A stretch of DNA of 64,000 nt, taken from IMG/VR virus record IMGVR_UViG_3300031772_000002, positions 1-64,000 of that record. One strand, 5' to 3'. Under the pieces are notes generated by a model. That model saw nothing but the letters and a program-made list of their open reading frames with translations, was not told the origin of the DNA and searched no databases. Source of the stretch: a virus. A program made the translations under genes and the position numbers. Shown here in pieces: positions 23,502 through 32,262 of the stretch. Each line of letters starts with the position of its first letter. Position 1 is the stretch's first letter.

Positions 23502-25415
23502 ATGGAAATTGTAGCTTCTTTTAAAACTAATATTCAAAGAAAGGCTTTTTACGCACAAGCAACACCTAAAGAACTTGCTGCTAAAAAACGTAAAGATATG
23601 GCTAAAAAGGTTGAATTAGAAAAAATTGCTCCTTTTAAATCAGATGCTCAAAGAAGATGGATGTTTGCTGCAGAGGACCGTGGAGAAGTTCCTAAAGGAA
23701 CTGCAGATAGATGGGCTAAGCATACAAAGAATATTAAAAAACTTCCAGAACATGTTAAAAAAGCTAATATGGACTATGTTAATAATATTTTTTTAAAATT
23801 TGCTAAACAAGTTAATCTTAAGTTATTACCACATCAACAAGAGGCTGTTGATAAATATAAAAAAAGTAATTCAATTCTTCTTTATCATGGTGTTGGATCT
23901 GGAAAAACAGCTACATCAATAGCTGCAACTTCAAAAGATTTTCCTGAAGTTGTTGTCCCTGCGTCTTTAAGGGAAAATTTTAAAAAAGAATTAAAAAAAT
24001 TTAATATTAAAAATAATTATAAAATAAGATCATATCATCATTTTGCAAAACATGGACCAGAGTCTGGAGTAGAAACAATTATTATAGATGAGCCGCAAAA
24101 AATAGGTAGAACAAGTTCCGCAATATCACAAAAAATGGTTGAATCATCTCCTCAATATAAAAAGAGAATATTATTATCAGCCACCCCTGCATCTAATAAT
24201 CCTGCAGAACTTGCTCCTATTATTAGATTTTTAAATCCTGATGATAAAAATATACCATTAAATCCTACAGATTTTAATAAAAAATTTATTAAAGAAACTG
24301 TAATTCCAATTGGATTTTTTAATAAGCTAATGGGGATGAAACCTGGGATTGAAATAAGTATTAAAAATCCTGAAATTATATCTAAGGCTATTAAAAATAG
24401 AGTTCATTATTATGAACCTTCAAAGGAAAATTTTCCTGAAAGAATAGATCATGAGATAAAATCTTTAGCAAGCCCTGAGCAAACTAAATATTATAATTAT
24501 GTCACATCACACGCAGATCCTATTATAGCAAGTAAAATAAGATCAAATATTCCATTGGCTAAACAAGAATTAAAATATTTAAATGCATTTATGGCTGCAG
24601 CAAGGCAAGTATCTAATACTACAATTCCATATGGTGGCACAGAAGAGTTGTCATCAAAAATGAAATCTTTAATTAATAATGTTAAAAATAATATAATACA
24701 AAATCCTAATCATAAAAATTTAATTTATTCAAATTATTTAGATTCTGGAATTTTACCAATAGCAAAAAAATTAGAAGATGAAGGGATTAAATATAAATTA
24801 TTTACTGGCTCAATGAATGATAAAGAAAAAAAAGAAGCTATTGATTTATATAATAAAGATAAAATTAATGCATTGTTAATAAGTGGATCAGGCGCAGAAG
24901 GTATCGATTTAAAAAATACAGGAAGTATACATATACTTGAACCGCATTGGAATAAAAATAAAATTGAACAAGTTATTGGCCGTGGAATTCGTTATAAATC
25001 TCATGAAAATTTACCGGAAGAACAAAGAAAGGTTGATGTTTATAAATATCAAACAATACTACCAAAAACATTTTTTCAAAGATTATTTAATCTTAAACAG
25101 GGAACTTCTGCAGATGAGGCGTTAGAAGAGTTGGGAAATAAAAAACAATTATTATTAGATAAATTTTTAAATATTTTTAAGGAGGAGGGATTGTCAAAAT
25201 CTTCATCTTATATTAATAGTTTTCAAAAAATAGCTGAAAAACTTTTAAGTTCAAAAGAAAATCCATCAATCAAACCTGAAGAAAAAATTAAATTAGAAAT
25301 AAATTTAGCAAAACAAAAGAAATTTAAAGGATTGAGTCCTGCAGAAAAAAGGACTAATGATGTTAAGGTAAAAAATAATTCTTTTAGTCGAAATGCACAA
25401 TCTTTTAAACATTAA
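23502..25415 (+). CDS. SF2 (SNF2-like) helicase/translocase with phage N-terminal motif
   Basis: DNA-dependent ATPase of helicase superfamily 2. Motif I HGVGSGKTATS (129-139), motif II IIIDEPQK (DEPQ in place of DEAH), motif III LLSATPASNN, motif V GSGAEGIDLKN, motif VI IEQVIGRGIRY. Before the core are two FKxxxQRxxxxA units (SFKTNIQRKAFYA at 6-18 and PFKSDAQRRWMFA at 44-56), with LEKIA between them, a type of N-terminal segment common in phage proteins. AGGAG precedes the ATG 8 nt after terL, so it is co-transcribed with packaging genes. It may remodel DNA or start transcription from injected DNA; a virion location is possible but unproven. Confidence 0.85.
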   Translation: MEIVASFKTNIQRKAFYAQATPKELAAKKRKDMAKKVELEKIAPFKSDAQRRWMFAAEDRGEVPKGTADRWAKHTKNIKKLPEHVKKANMDYVNNIFLKFAKQVNLKLLPHQQEAVDKYKKSNSILLYHGVGSGKTATSIAATSKDFPEVVVPASLRENFKKELKKFNIKNNYKIRSYHHFAKHGPESGVETIIIDEPQKIGRTSSAISQKMVESSPQYKKRILLSATPASNNPAELAPIIRFLNPDDKNIPLNPTDFNKKFIKETVIPIGFFNKLMGMKPGIEISIKNPEIISKAIKNRVHYYEPSKENFPERIDHEIKSLASPEQTKYYNYVTSHADPIIASKIRSNIPLAKQELKYLNAFMAAARQVSNTTIPYGGTEELSSKMKSLINNVKNNIIQNPNHKNLIYSNYLDSGILPIAKKLEDEGIKYKLFTGSMNDKEKKEAIDLYNKDKINALLISGSGAEGIDLKNTGSIHILEPHWNKNKIEQVIGRGIRYKSHENLPEEQRKVDVYKYQTILPKTFFQRLFNLKQGTSADEALEELGNKKQLLLDKFLNIFKEEGLSKSSSYINSFQKIAEKLLSSKENPSIKPEEKIKLEINLAKQKKFKGLSPAEKRTNDVKVKNNSFSRNAQSFKH

Positions 25416-25840
25416 TTAATATAGGTTGGTGTGTTCCCATGGAATGGAACAAATAATCCATGTTCATTTGTATACATGGTTTTATTAATTTCAAGATTTT
25501 GATTTACACTTACTACATTTTCTCCTTCATGATTAATCGCGGCGTCGTTAAATATTTCTTTAATAGTTTGTTCAAATAATTCATCATATTGATCGTCTGT
25601 TTTTTGATATTCACCAAGACTTGCTTTTGTAAACTCATTTATTAAGTTACGTTTAATCTGTATCATTGCATCTAATTCTATTCTGTTTTTTATTTTTTTA
25701 GATAATACATATTCAAAAAGTTTTGCTACATAATTTTTAAAAATATCAATAAGCAATTCATGTCTATTTATTTTAGATGAGTCTGAATTAAAAATAGCAT
25801 TTTCAAGATCTTTCTGAAAATTATATTCTTGACTTGACAT
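25412..25840 (-). CDS. Hypothetical protein, 142 aa
   Basis: It has its own AAGGAGAGA ribosome site and runs convergent to the helicase gene, overlapping its last 4 nt. It is helical and charged in the first 100 residues, followed by a short polar tail. No domain recognised, no membrane segment. It is the only minus-strand gene inside this plus-strand head block. Confidence 0.6.
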   Translation of the reverse strand: MSSQEYNFQKDLENAIFNSDSSKINRHELLIDIFKNYVAKLFEYVLSKKIKNRIELDAMIQIKRNLINEFTKASLGEYQKTDDQYDELFEQTIKEIFNDAAINHEGENVVSVNQNLEINKTMYTNEHGLFVPFHGNTPTYIN

Positions 25841-25953
25841 TGAATCTCTCCTTATTTAACTTATTTAAATAAAATTAAATACTTGCTTATTAAATATATT
25901 ATATTATAATATATATAAATACAATAATAGATATTAAAATTTTTTGGATATCT

Positions 25954-26616
25954 ATGAATAAAACTTTAAATCAACAAATATTAACTTCATTTGCTAATGA
26001 ATTTTCAAAAGAGGCTTTTATTGGTCATATTGGAAGTTCTTTATCAAGACTAGGAGCTAAATATTTACCAAAGGTTATTAAATATTCAAAGGGATTATTA
26101 AAAGGTTTAAGATCTAAAGTTAATGCCGCTAAATCTAATTTAGTAAAACCTATTGGCAGTTCATCTCCTGAACAAATAGCGTCTTCAGCTACTAAAATTC
26201 ATGCTGCAACTCCTACAGTTTCAACAACTAGTATGGCTCCATTAACTTCTAATAAGATTCATGTAGCAACTCCTAAAATGAATAAGATAACGATGGGATC
26301 GAATTTAAAACAACCAACAGAAGTTGCTTCTAAACCATTAGAATTTGAAGGTACAGATATATTAAAAAAACCAAAACGTATTAAATATAATAGATCTGTT
26401 AAAGGACAAAATATTTCTACTGATGTTTTGGCTGAAGAAGAAGTCAAGCCATTAACTAGTGGTGAAAAATTTAAATTACATCATCCATATGCTCATGCTT
26501 TTTTAAGTGATGTTAAAGCTTTACCAATAACAGTTGGTGGGACGGCTTTGGCAACAACTGTGTATGCAGGATCTAAAATGCCAAGGCCATTACGGACATC
26601 AGCAGAACCTTATTGA
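25954..26616 (+). CDS. Putative internal head protein, 220 aa
   Basis: Basic and low-complexity, rich in Lys, Ser, Thr and Pro. The N-terminus LTSFANEFSKEAFIG is a variant of the SFxDELxKI opening seen in neighbours. An inner near-repeat (KIHAATPTVSTT, then KIHVATPKMNKI) is visible. A short hydrophobic stretch near the C-end (ITVGGTALATTVYAG) could be membrane-active. First of a run of plus-strand genes with short gaps. Confidence 0.5.
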   Translation: MNKTLNQQILTSFANEFSKEAFIGHIGSSLSRLGAKYLPKVIKYSKGLLKGLRSKVNAAKSNLVKPIGSSSPEQIASSATKIHAATPTVSTTSMAPLTSNKIHVATPKMNKITMGSNLKQPTEVASKPLEFEGTDILKKPKRIKYNRSVKGQNISTDVLAEEEVKPLTSGEKFKLHHPYAHAFLSDVKALPITVGGTALATTVYAGSKMPRPLRTSAEPY

Positions 26617-26647
26617 ATAAATTTCTATAGAAAGTGTAACTATTGAC

Positions 26648-27487
26648 ATGTCATTAATAGATCATATAAAAAACATTGCTCATGATATTTCAGAAAATTA
26701 TATAATATATAAAAAAGATTTAAATAAATCGATATTAGAAGTATATTATAATGGAGGGATAGATAATTTTGAGATATTAAAAAGAATATGTGAATTGGTA
26801 AATCAAAATGTTTATCTTGCTATATATAATGATTCTTCTGCTGATAAAACAAATATTCAATTTCCACTTGCGGATTTTGAATATTTAAAGAATGAAATTC
26901 AACAAAGTGAGAAAAATATGAATGATTATGAAATACCACCTGAAGATTTTCATAATAATGTAATGACTATTATTAATGATAGTAATGATATTTCTTTAGA
27001 ATCTATTCCTGAAAGTAAATATTCTTATCTTAATGATTTTACAAAATTAAGTCAGTATAATAATTCTATTGATAAATTTATAAATACATTGCAATGTATT
27101 AAATCTCAGGAAATTCGCAACTCTAAAGAAGAATTATTAAAAATAGCTAAACAAACAAAATCAATGGTTTTTAATAAAGAATCCATTGGGGATATAGCTA
27201 AAATATCATCTCGATATCTTAAATCTGAAGGTTTTGATATTGATAAGATAGCTGCTGTATATAATTTAATACATAAAGATCTTATTAAAGATGGTTTTAA
27301 TGTTTCTACTGAATTTACAAAAGTATCATCATTGACTATTAATAAAAATTCAGAAATTTTAAAACCTGTAAAAGAGTTTATGTTGTGTATTGAAAAGGCT
27401 GCGGCATGTCAGGAAATGATTGATAATATATTTAAATTAAATCAATCTATTAAAAAGGTAATTAATGAAGAAATAGTAAAGAAATAA
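26648..27487 (+). CDS. Hypothetical protein, 279 aa
   Basis: A mostly helical, acidic protein without cysteine clusters or membrane segments. The C-terminal half has repeated KIA-type motifs (ELLKIAKQTK, IAKISSRYLK, DKIAAVYNL). It is followed after 2 nt by the next gene, so translation is probably coupled. Not recognised. Confidence 0.55.
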   Translation: MSLIDHIKNIAHDISENYIIYKKDLNKSILEVYYNGGIDNFEILKRICELVNQNVYLAIYNDSSADKTNIQFPLADFEYLKNEIQQSEKNMNDYEIPPEDFHNNVMTIINDSNDISLESIPESKYSYLNDFTKLSQYNNSIDKFINTLQCIKSQEIRNSKEELLKIAKQTKSMVFNKESIGDIAKISSRYLKSEGFDIDKIAAVYNLIHKDLIKDGFNVSTEFTKVSSLTINKNSEILKPVKEFMLCIEKAAACQEMIDNIFKLNQSIKKVINEEIVKK

Positions 27488-27489
27488 TT

Positions 27490-28233
27490 ATGGTTGATCC
27501 AATTACAAAAATTTTAAAAGATAAAGAAGTGTCTCGTATTGTCAAAAAGATTGATGATAAAGCCATTGATTATTTGGCAAATAAAACATATGAAATTTCA
27601 AAAAAAAGTATTGAAGAATCTAAAAATAAAGAGCCTAATAAATTATTAAGTAATAAATATTTAATGAGTTCTCTTGGCGCCACTTCTCATTTGGTTGGTG
27701 GAACGCTGGCCAGATTAATTAAAATAAAATCAGAACCTTTATTTAATAAAAAATATTTAATACCATTGACAGCTGCAGGCGCAGTTGTTGGATATTTTTT
27801 ACCAGATACATTTAAAAAACTACAAGAAATTAATAATGATAAGAATGCTGTTAAATTATTAAAAGATAGATATAAAGGTCTTAATAAAGTTTATTCCACT
27901 ACGAATAAATTATTAATTCCAATAGGTCAAATTTCTCAATTAGCAAAAACATCATCATGGTATGGATCTGCATTAAAAGGGGCTGGAAGCTTATTAAATA
28001 AAGGAATTAGAAAGGCATGGTCAGTAACTCCTATAAGAAGGACTGCTCAGGTTGGTATAGGTGGCGGGGCTTTATATGGCGGTTATAAGGGATTTAAATA
28101 TCTAAAAAATAGAAATTTATCTGGTAATAATTATACTACAATGTTAAGAAACAACATTCTTTCTGGAAATATAGATCAGGAGCAATTATCACAACCAGAT
28201 CTTATTGATGTAAGAAGGATAGGAATGAAATAA
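27490..28233 (+). CDS. Hypothetical protein with hydrophobic segments, 247 aa
   Basis: Basic. Shows two candidate membrane or core segments: LIPLTAAGAVVGYFLP near residue 95 and TAQVGIGGGALYGGYKGFKYL near 195. The second resembles the GAAAYGGVKGV units of the repeat protein at 19622-20659. Likely a member of the same internal-protein class. Function unknown. Confidence 0.55.
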   Translation: MVDPITKILKDKEVSRIVKKIDDKAIDYLANKTYEISKKSIEESKNKEPNKLLSNKYLMSSLGATSHLVGGTLARLIKIKSEPLFNKKYLIPLTAAGAVVGYFLPDTFKKLQEINNDKNAVKLLKDRYKGLNKVYSTTNKLLIPIGQISQLAKTSSWYGSALKGAGSLLNKGIRKAWSVTPIRRTAQVGIGGGALYGGYKGFKYLKNRNLSGNNYTTMLRNNILSGNIDQEQLSQPDLIDVRRIGMK

Positions 28234-28234
28234 A

Positions 28235-28495
28235 ATGAATAATATATTAAATTCTTTTTTTAGTTCTATGGAAAAAAGGGCTGCAGGAATAGGATCAATT
28301 CTTATGAATTCAATTATGCCAATAATGGCTGTTGATGAAATGAAAGCAAAAATAAAACAAGAAAAGCAAGACATTCCATATAAAAGTGTTAATAAATTAA
28401 CAGATCAGGAACGTAAATTACAACCATCAACTGCGTATAGACAACCATATTCTTCCAGGAATATATCAGATACAATTAGTCCATATGCTCAGTGA
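28235..28495 (+). CDS. Small hypothetical protein, 86 aa
   Basis: Starts 1 nt after the previous stop, with GGAATGA as a possible ribosome site. Opening ILNSFFSSMEKRAAG again resembles the shared N-terminal motif. The rest is polar and ends in a Ser/Pro-rich tail. Not recognised. Confidence 0.5.
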   Translation: MNNILNSFFSSMEKRAAGIGSILMNSIMPIMAVDEMKAKIKQEKQDIPYKSVNKLTDQERKLQPSTAYRQPYSSRNISDTISPYAQ

Positions 28496-28502
28496 GGAAA
28501 AG

Positions 28503-29078
28503 ATGAATTCAAAAATTAAAGAAGCAGCGGATCGTTTATTAAATAAAGGTAACATTACTAAAGATGAATATCAACAATTGGAAAAAATTTCAGCTATTCC
28601 AATTCAACCAAAACAGGTATATAATAGAATTTTTGGTATAACTCCAGTTGGACCATTTGCTCAAAAAATGGTTGATTATGCTGGAAGGTATGCAATTCCT
28701 ATTGGTTTAATAGGTGCAGCTGCTTATGTAGGAAAGGAAGCTGTCGTTGATCCATTAATGCAATTGCTTAAAATATATAAATCAAAAAAAGAAATGGTAT
28801 CAAAAGTTCCTATATTAGAGGATCAAGATCCAGAACTTGTTAATGATTATTTTAATGTTGTAAAACAATATTCTCCTAAAGCTGCAGCCAATCCTTTAGT
28901 GGCAGGAGCTTTAGTTAATAAAATGATCCAGTTCGGAGGTGTTGATCATAAATTAATACAAGACCTTGGCTCTATAGAAGGTGAACCTGTTATTTCAGGA
29001 GCTATTAATAAGGCTGTTGAAGGGGCTACAAGGGGAATATATTCAGAAGGTTTTAAAAGTCAAGAATTTCATAGTTAA
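28503..29078 (+). CDS. Putative internal head protein, 191 aa
   Basis: The start MNSKIKEAADRLL at 28503 is preferred because GAGGAAAAG precedes it; an upstream ATG at 28485 overlaps the previous gene. Residues 5-40 include YQQLEKISAI, a variant of the shared motif. A hydrophobic segment (YAIPIGLIGAAAYVGKEAV) follows near 65. Function unknown; by position and composition part of the head block. Confidence 0.55.
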   Translation: MNSKIKEAADRLLNKGNITKDEYQQLEKISAIPIQPKQVYNRIFGITPVGPFAQKMVDYAGRYAIPIGLIGAAAYVGKEAVVDPLMQLLKIYKSKKEMVSKVPILEDQDPELVNDYFNVVKQYSPKAAANPLVAGALVNKMIQFGGVDHKLIQDLGSIEGEPVISGAINKAVEGATRGIYSEGFKSQEFHS

Positions 29079-29086
29079 TTATTATT

Positions 29087-29365
29087 ATGGACAAGAATTC
29101 TAATATTATTGCTATTATTAAAAAACATCCAAAAATAACTATTGGAATTATAGGTGGAACTGGCGCTATTGGCGCTGGAATGTTAGTTAAACCTATTTTT
29201 GATATTTTAAGTTCTCCTGCAACTATTATTAATGAATTGCAGAAAAAATCTTTACTTAAACAACAGCTTGAAGAATTAAAGGCTATTAGAAATTTATCTA
29301 ATAATAAAAATGATACTAGTAAATTGCCATTACAACAAAAGTTAATTATTAATCCAATGTCTTAA
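29087..29365 (+). CDS. Small membrane-segment protein, 92 aa
   Basis: A short basic N-terminus precedes a glycine-rich hydrophobic stretch (ITIGIIGGTGAIGAGMLV) that fits one membrane helix; a polar helical tail follows. Such small Gly-rich proteins occur repeatedly in this block. No ribosome site of note. Not recognised. Confidence 0.5.
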   Translation: MDKNSNIIAIIKKHPKITIGIIGGTGAIGAGMLVKPIFDILSSPATIINELQKKSLLKQQLEELKAIRNLSNNKNDTSKLPLQQKLIINPMS

Positions 29366-29382
29366 AAATTAAAGGTGGGTTT

Positions 29383-29676
29383 ATGAATGAATTATTAGAA
29401 CAGATATACAATCAGTCATTTGAAGATGAATTGAATAAAATATCGGCATTTAAAGGTCAGGAGATTTTTAAAAGATTAAATCCAATAAAGGGAAAAAATC
29501 CATTATTTAAAATTTTATCAAATAATAAAGGTAGCATAATAAGTCAAAAAATACCTTTAGTTAAAGGATTGGAAGAAAAAGTATTTTTAGCTAAAAATAT
29601 TCCACGCGCTAAAGGATTGACAGGCAATGCTATTCAATCTACTAATATTAGACAAGTAAAAGGATTGACTAGTTAA
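29383..29676 (+). CDS. Small protein with shared head-type N-terminal motif, 97 aa
   Basis: AAAGGTGGG precedes the ATG. The opening MNELLEQIYNQSFEDELNKI is almost identical to that of the gene at 29931 while the rest is unrelated, so the N-terminus behaves as a module. The body is basic with three VKGL/AKGL repeats (LVKGLEEK, RAKGLTGN, QVKGLTS). Confidence 0.55.
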   Translation: MNELLEQIYNQSFEDELNKISAFKGQEIFKRLNPIKGKNPLFKILSNNKGSIISQKIPLVKGLEEKVFLAKNIPRAKGLTGNAIQSTNIRQVKGLTS

Positions 29677-29679
29677 TTT

Positions 29680-29919
29680 ATGGATACTTTTAATAAAATA
29701 TACAAACAATCTTTTAATGAAGAACTGGTTAAATTAGCCATGCCTCCAAATGCAGGTCTTGTTAAAAATATTCAAAGATCTATCCTTAAAGGTCAATATG
29801 CAAATAAAGATGTTTTAAAACGTTTTTTACATTCTGCTACTGGAATTAATATTAAAGATTTACAAAAATCAAAAAGTTCTTTAGTAAGTAAGAACTTTTT
29901 TCCTATTATTAAAAAGTAG
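29680..29919 (+). CDS. Small protein with shared head-type N-terminal motif, 79 aa
   Basis: Begins MDTFNKIYKQSFNEELVKLA, a third form of the shared N-terminal module, followed by a basic Lys/Ser-rich body. Starts 3 nt after the previous stop. A short, basic body behind a common leader is what DNA-associated internal head proteins look like in other phages. Confidence 0.5.
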   Translation: MDTFNKIYKQSFNEELVKLAMPPNAGLVKNIQRSILKGQYANKDVLKRFLHSATGINIKDLQKSKSSLVSKNFFPIIKK

Positions 29920-29930
29920 ATATAGACTTT

Positions 29931-30320
29931 ATGAATGAATTATTAGAACAAGCATACAATCAATCATTTAAAGATGAATTGAATAAAATATCTGAATTAA
30001 CTCCAGAAAAGAAAAAAATATTAAATGATTATAAAGAGTCAGTTAAAAATTTAAAAGGGCCTGAATATCCATTTTTTCATAAATATAGAATTCCTGAAAT
30101 ATTGGGTGGTATTGGTGGAGCTACTGTCGGAGTAATTGCTGAAAAAGCTTTTAACAAAAGATACCCTAAATATATTGATTTAAAAAATCCTATTGCTAGT
30201 TCGTTTAGTTTAGGTGGAATTATTGCTGGAGGTGTATTGTCTAAAGATACTCTATATCGAAGAAAAATAAATGAATTGAAATTAAAACGTAAAGATGATT
30301 TAAAAAAAATACAACAATAA
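29931..30320 (+). CDS. Small protein with shared head-type N-terminal motif, 129 aa
   Basis: Begins MNELLEQAYNQSFKDELNKI, then a polar linker and two hydrophobic stretches (EILGGIGGATVGVIAEK and FSLGGIIAGGVLSK), ending in a Lys-rich tail. It looks like a small two-helix membrane or hydrophobic internal protein carrying the shared leader. Followed directly by the protease-like gene. Confidence 0.55.
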   Translation: MNELLEQAYNQSFKDELNKISELTPEKKKILNDYKESVKNLKGPEYPFFHKYRIPEILGGIGGATVGVIAEKAFNKRYPKYIDLKNPIASSFSLGGIIAGGVLSKDTLYRRKINELKLKRKDDLKKIQQ

Positions 30321-30322
30321 TT

Positions 30323-32167
30323 ATGATTAAATATATTGAATATAATTCGATTGGTGATGATGGACAGCAATTAATTATTCCTGTTAATAATATGATGTCA
30401 ATGACCAAAACAGCATCGAATTATTCTCAGGAAATAATGGATTATATTACTGGCATGACTCGTAGGTCAGATCGTTATTATGTAGTTGTCAACGCTCTTG
30501 GTTCTTATGAAGTTTGGGGGGCTAATAGAAATGGGGATGCTTTTCCTGAATCAGGTTTAATTCATAAATCTCTTAGAACTGATATGGGAACCGTTAATGA
30601 TTATGGTTATAAAACTTTTGAATATTATGCTAAGTTTTTCAAGCATCATTGTAATAAAAATCCTAAAATGAATTTTGGAGAAGTATTATATTCATATTGG
30701 AATCCTATATTACATCGTGTTGAATTGATTGTTGCAATTGATACAGTTACAGGCGCTGATATAATTGAAGAACTTGAAAATGGTGACAATGTAGGAGTAT
30801 CGATGGGCGCTAAAGTCAAGTTTGATAGATGCTCTGTTTGTCAACATAAATCAACTACTCGTAAAGAATATTGCAAACATCTTGCTTTACATATGGGAGA
30901 AATAGTAACCCATGATCTATCTCAGATATGGTCTAAAGAATTAGGAGTTAGTATTTTTCCAGGCCAACAGGTTTTTGCCTTTAATGATTTTCCAAAATTT
31001 TTTGATTTATCGAGAGTATTTATAGGAGCTGATCGTATATCATATATTCTTGGAAAAGCTGCGTCATTGCATAAAATATCGTCTTTAGCGCTTGCGGATG
31101 CGTATGGAGTAACCGATATGATGGTAGATAAATTTGCTCAGGTTTTAAAAAAAAGTGAAATTGATAAAGAAGTTGGGGCTTTAGGCCCTGATGATATAGA
31201 TGGTCAGGTTAATCCAATAGATCAAAAGATAGAATTAAAAAATTCTATTGATGAAAAAATGAAAAATATTATAGTTGCTGAGCCTGCAATACCAAATGAA
31301 ATTATTGATAGTGTTGCTCCAACGCTTCCGTTGAGTACTATATTTTCTACAATGCTTGGAATGGGTGTCCAGCCTAAACCTCAAGAATTTCAACGTATAA
31401 TACTTATTAAAATTAACGCTAAACCTATTGCTGATTATCTTGATGAGAATAATCAAGTGTTTGATTATACCGATAATTCTCAATCACAAAATATTGATAT
31501 ATCACAAAATAATTTTAGTGACACATTGGGAAAAATTTTATCTGGTCTTTTAGATCAAAGAAGTGCTCATCCTTCATTTCTTGAACCTCGTTTAAATCAT
31601 ACTATTATTAAAGAAAGTGGTATTGTTGCTAACGATTTTACTGAAGAAAAAAAATATACTATTAATAAAAAACTTTCGTTACTTGCTGGAATAGCTGCAT
31701 TATACACAGGACTTAAGGCCAAAGCATTAGGATACACGTCTAAAGATGTGGCTTTTGAATTTGCAAAAAGACCATGGTTAAAATCAATTATTGGAGGTGG
31801 AATTTTATATCTACTTCTTAATAGATTAAATCAAGAAAAACTTTCTGACACTTTAGTACCTGCATCTAATTATTCAGATGTATTGCAGAATACTAATTTT
31901 TCTGGAAAACTTATAAAACAAGCTTCTAAAGAAAATAATATAATTACTGAAGGTATGATTTTAGGTGCAATAGTTTTGCCTGGAGCATATATTTATAATT
32001 CATACAATCAAGACACTTCTTATATTATTAAAACATCTAAATTTATTAAAAATGGTTTAATTAAGGCGTCTTCTTATATTAATAAAAATAATTTTTTAAA
32101 TAAAACACTTGTAATTAATGAACAAAAAGAATATGATTTAAAAGAAAAGTTGTTAAAACTAAAATAA
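30323..32167 (+). CDS. Putative prohead protease / head maturation protein, 614 aa
   Basis: The N-terminal 200 residues show a pattern like phage prohead serine proteases: GANRNGDAFPESGLI (67-80, compare the N-x-NGR-x-YP of T4 gp21-type enzymes), a His in NPILHRVELIVAID (His131) and a Ser in NGDNVGVSMGAKV (Ser160). Inserted after it is a probable zinc site (Cys170, Cys173, Cys184, His186). The long C-terminal part (about 250-614) is helical, contains AQVLKKSEI-like motifs and a hydrophobic segment near 490, and is not recognised. Position just before scaffold-like and capsid genes supports the role. Catalytic residues are assigned by pattern only. Confidence 0.55.
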   Translation: MIKYIEYNSIGDDGQQLIIPVNNMMSMTKTASNYSQEIMDYITGMTRRSDRYYVVVNALGSYEVWGANRNGDAFPESGLIHKSLRTDMGTVNDYGYKTFEYYAKFFKHHCNKNPKMNFGEVLYSYWNPILHRVELIVAIDTVTGADIIEELENGDNVGVSMGAKVKFDRCSVCQHKSTTRKEYCKHLALHMGEIVTHDLSQIWSKELGVSIFPGQQVFAFNDFPKFFDLSRVFIGADRISYILGKAASLHKISSLALADAYGVTDMMVDKFAQVLKKSEIDKEVGALGPDDIDGQVNPIDQKIELKNSIDEKMKNIIVAEPAIPNEIIDSVAPTLPLSTIFSTMLGMGVQPKPQEFQRIILIKINAKPIADYLDENNQVFDYTDNSQSQNIDISQNNFSDTLGKILSGLLDQRSAHPSFLEPRLNHTIIKESGIVANDFTEEKKYTINKKLSLLAGIAALYTGLKAKALGYTSKDVAFEFAKRPWLKSIIGGGILYLLLNRLNQEKLSDTLVPASNYSDVLQNTNFSGKLIKQASKENNIITEGMILGAIVLPGAYIYNSYNQDTSYIIKTSKFIKNGLIKASSYINKNNFLNKTLVINEQKEYDLKEKLLKLK

Positions 32168-32262
32168 GTTAGTATATTTGTATTGTGGCTTTGTATAAAT
32201 AAAAAAAATAGATAAATTAATGTAGAATAAAATTTAACATTTAATTTTAATGGAGGAATTGT

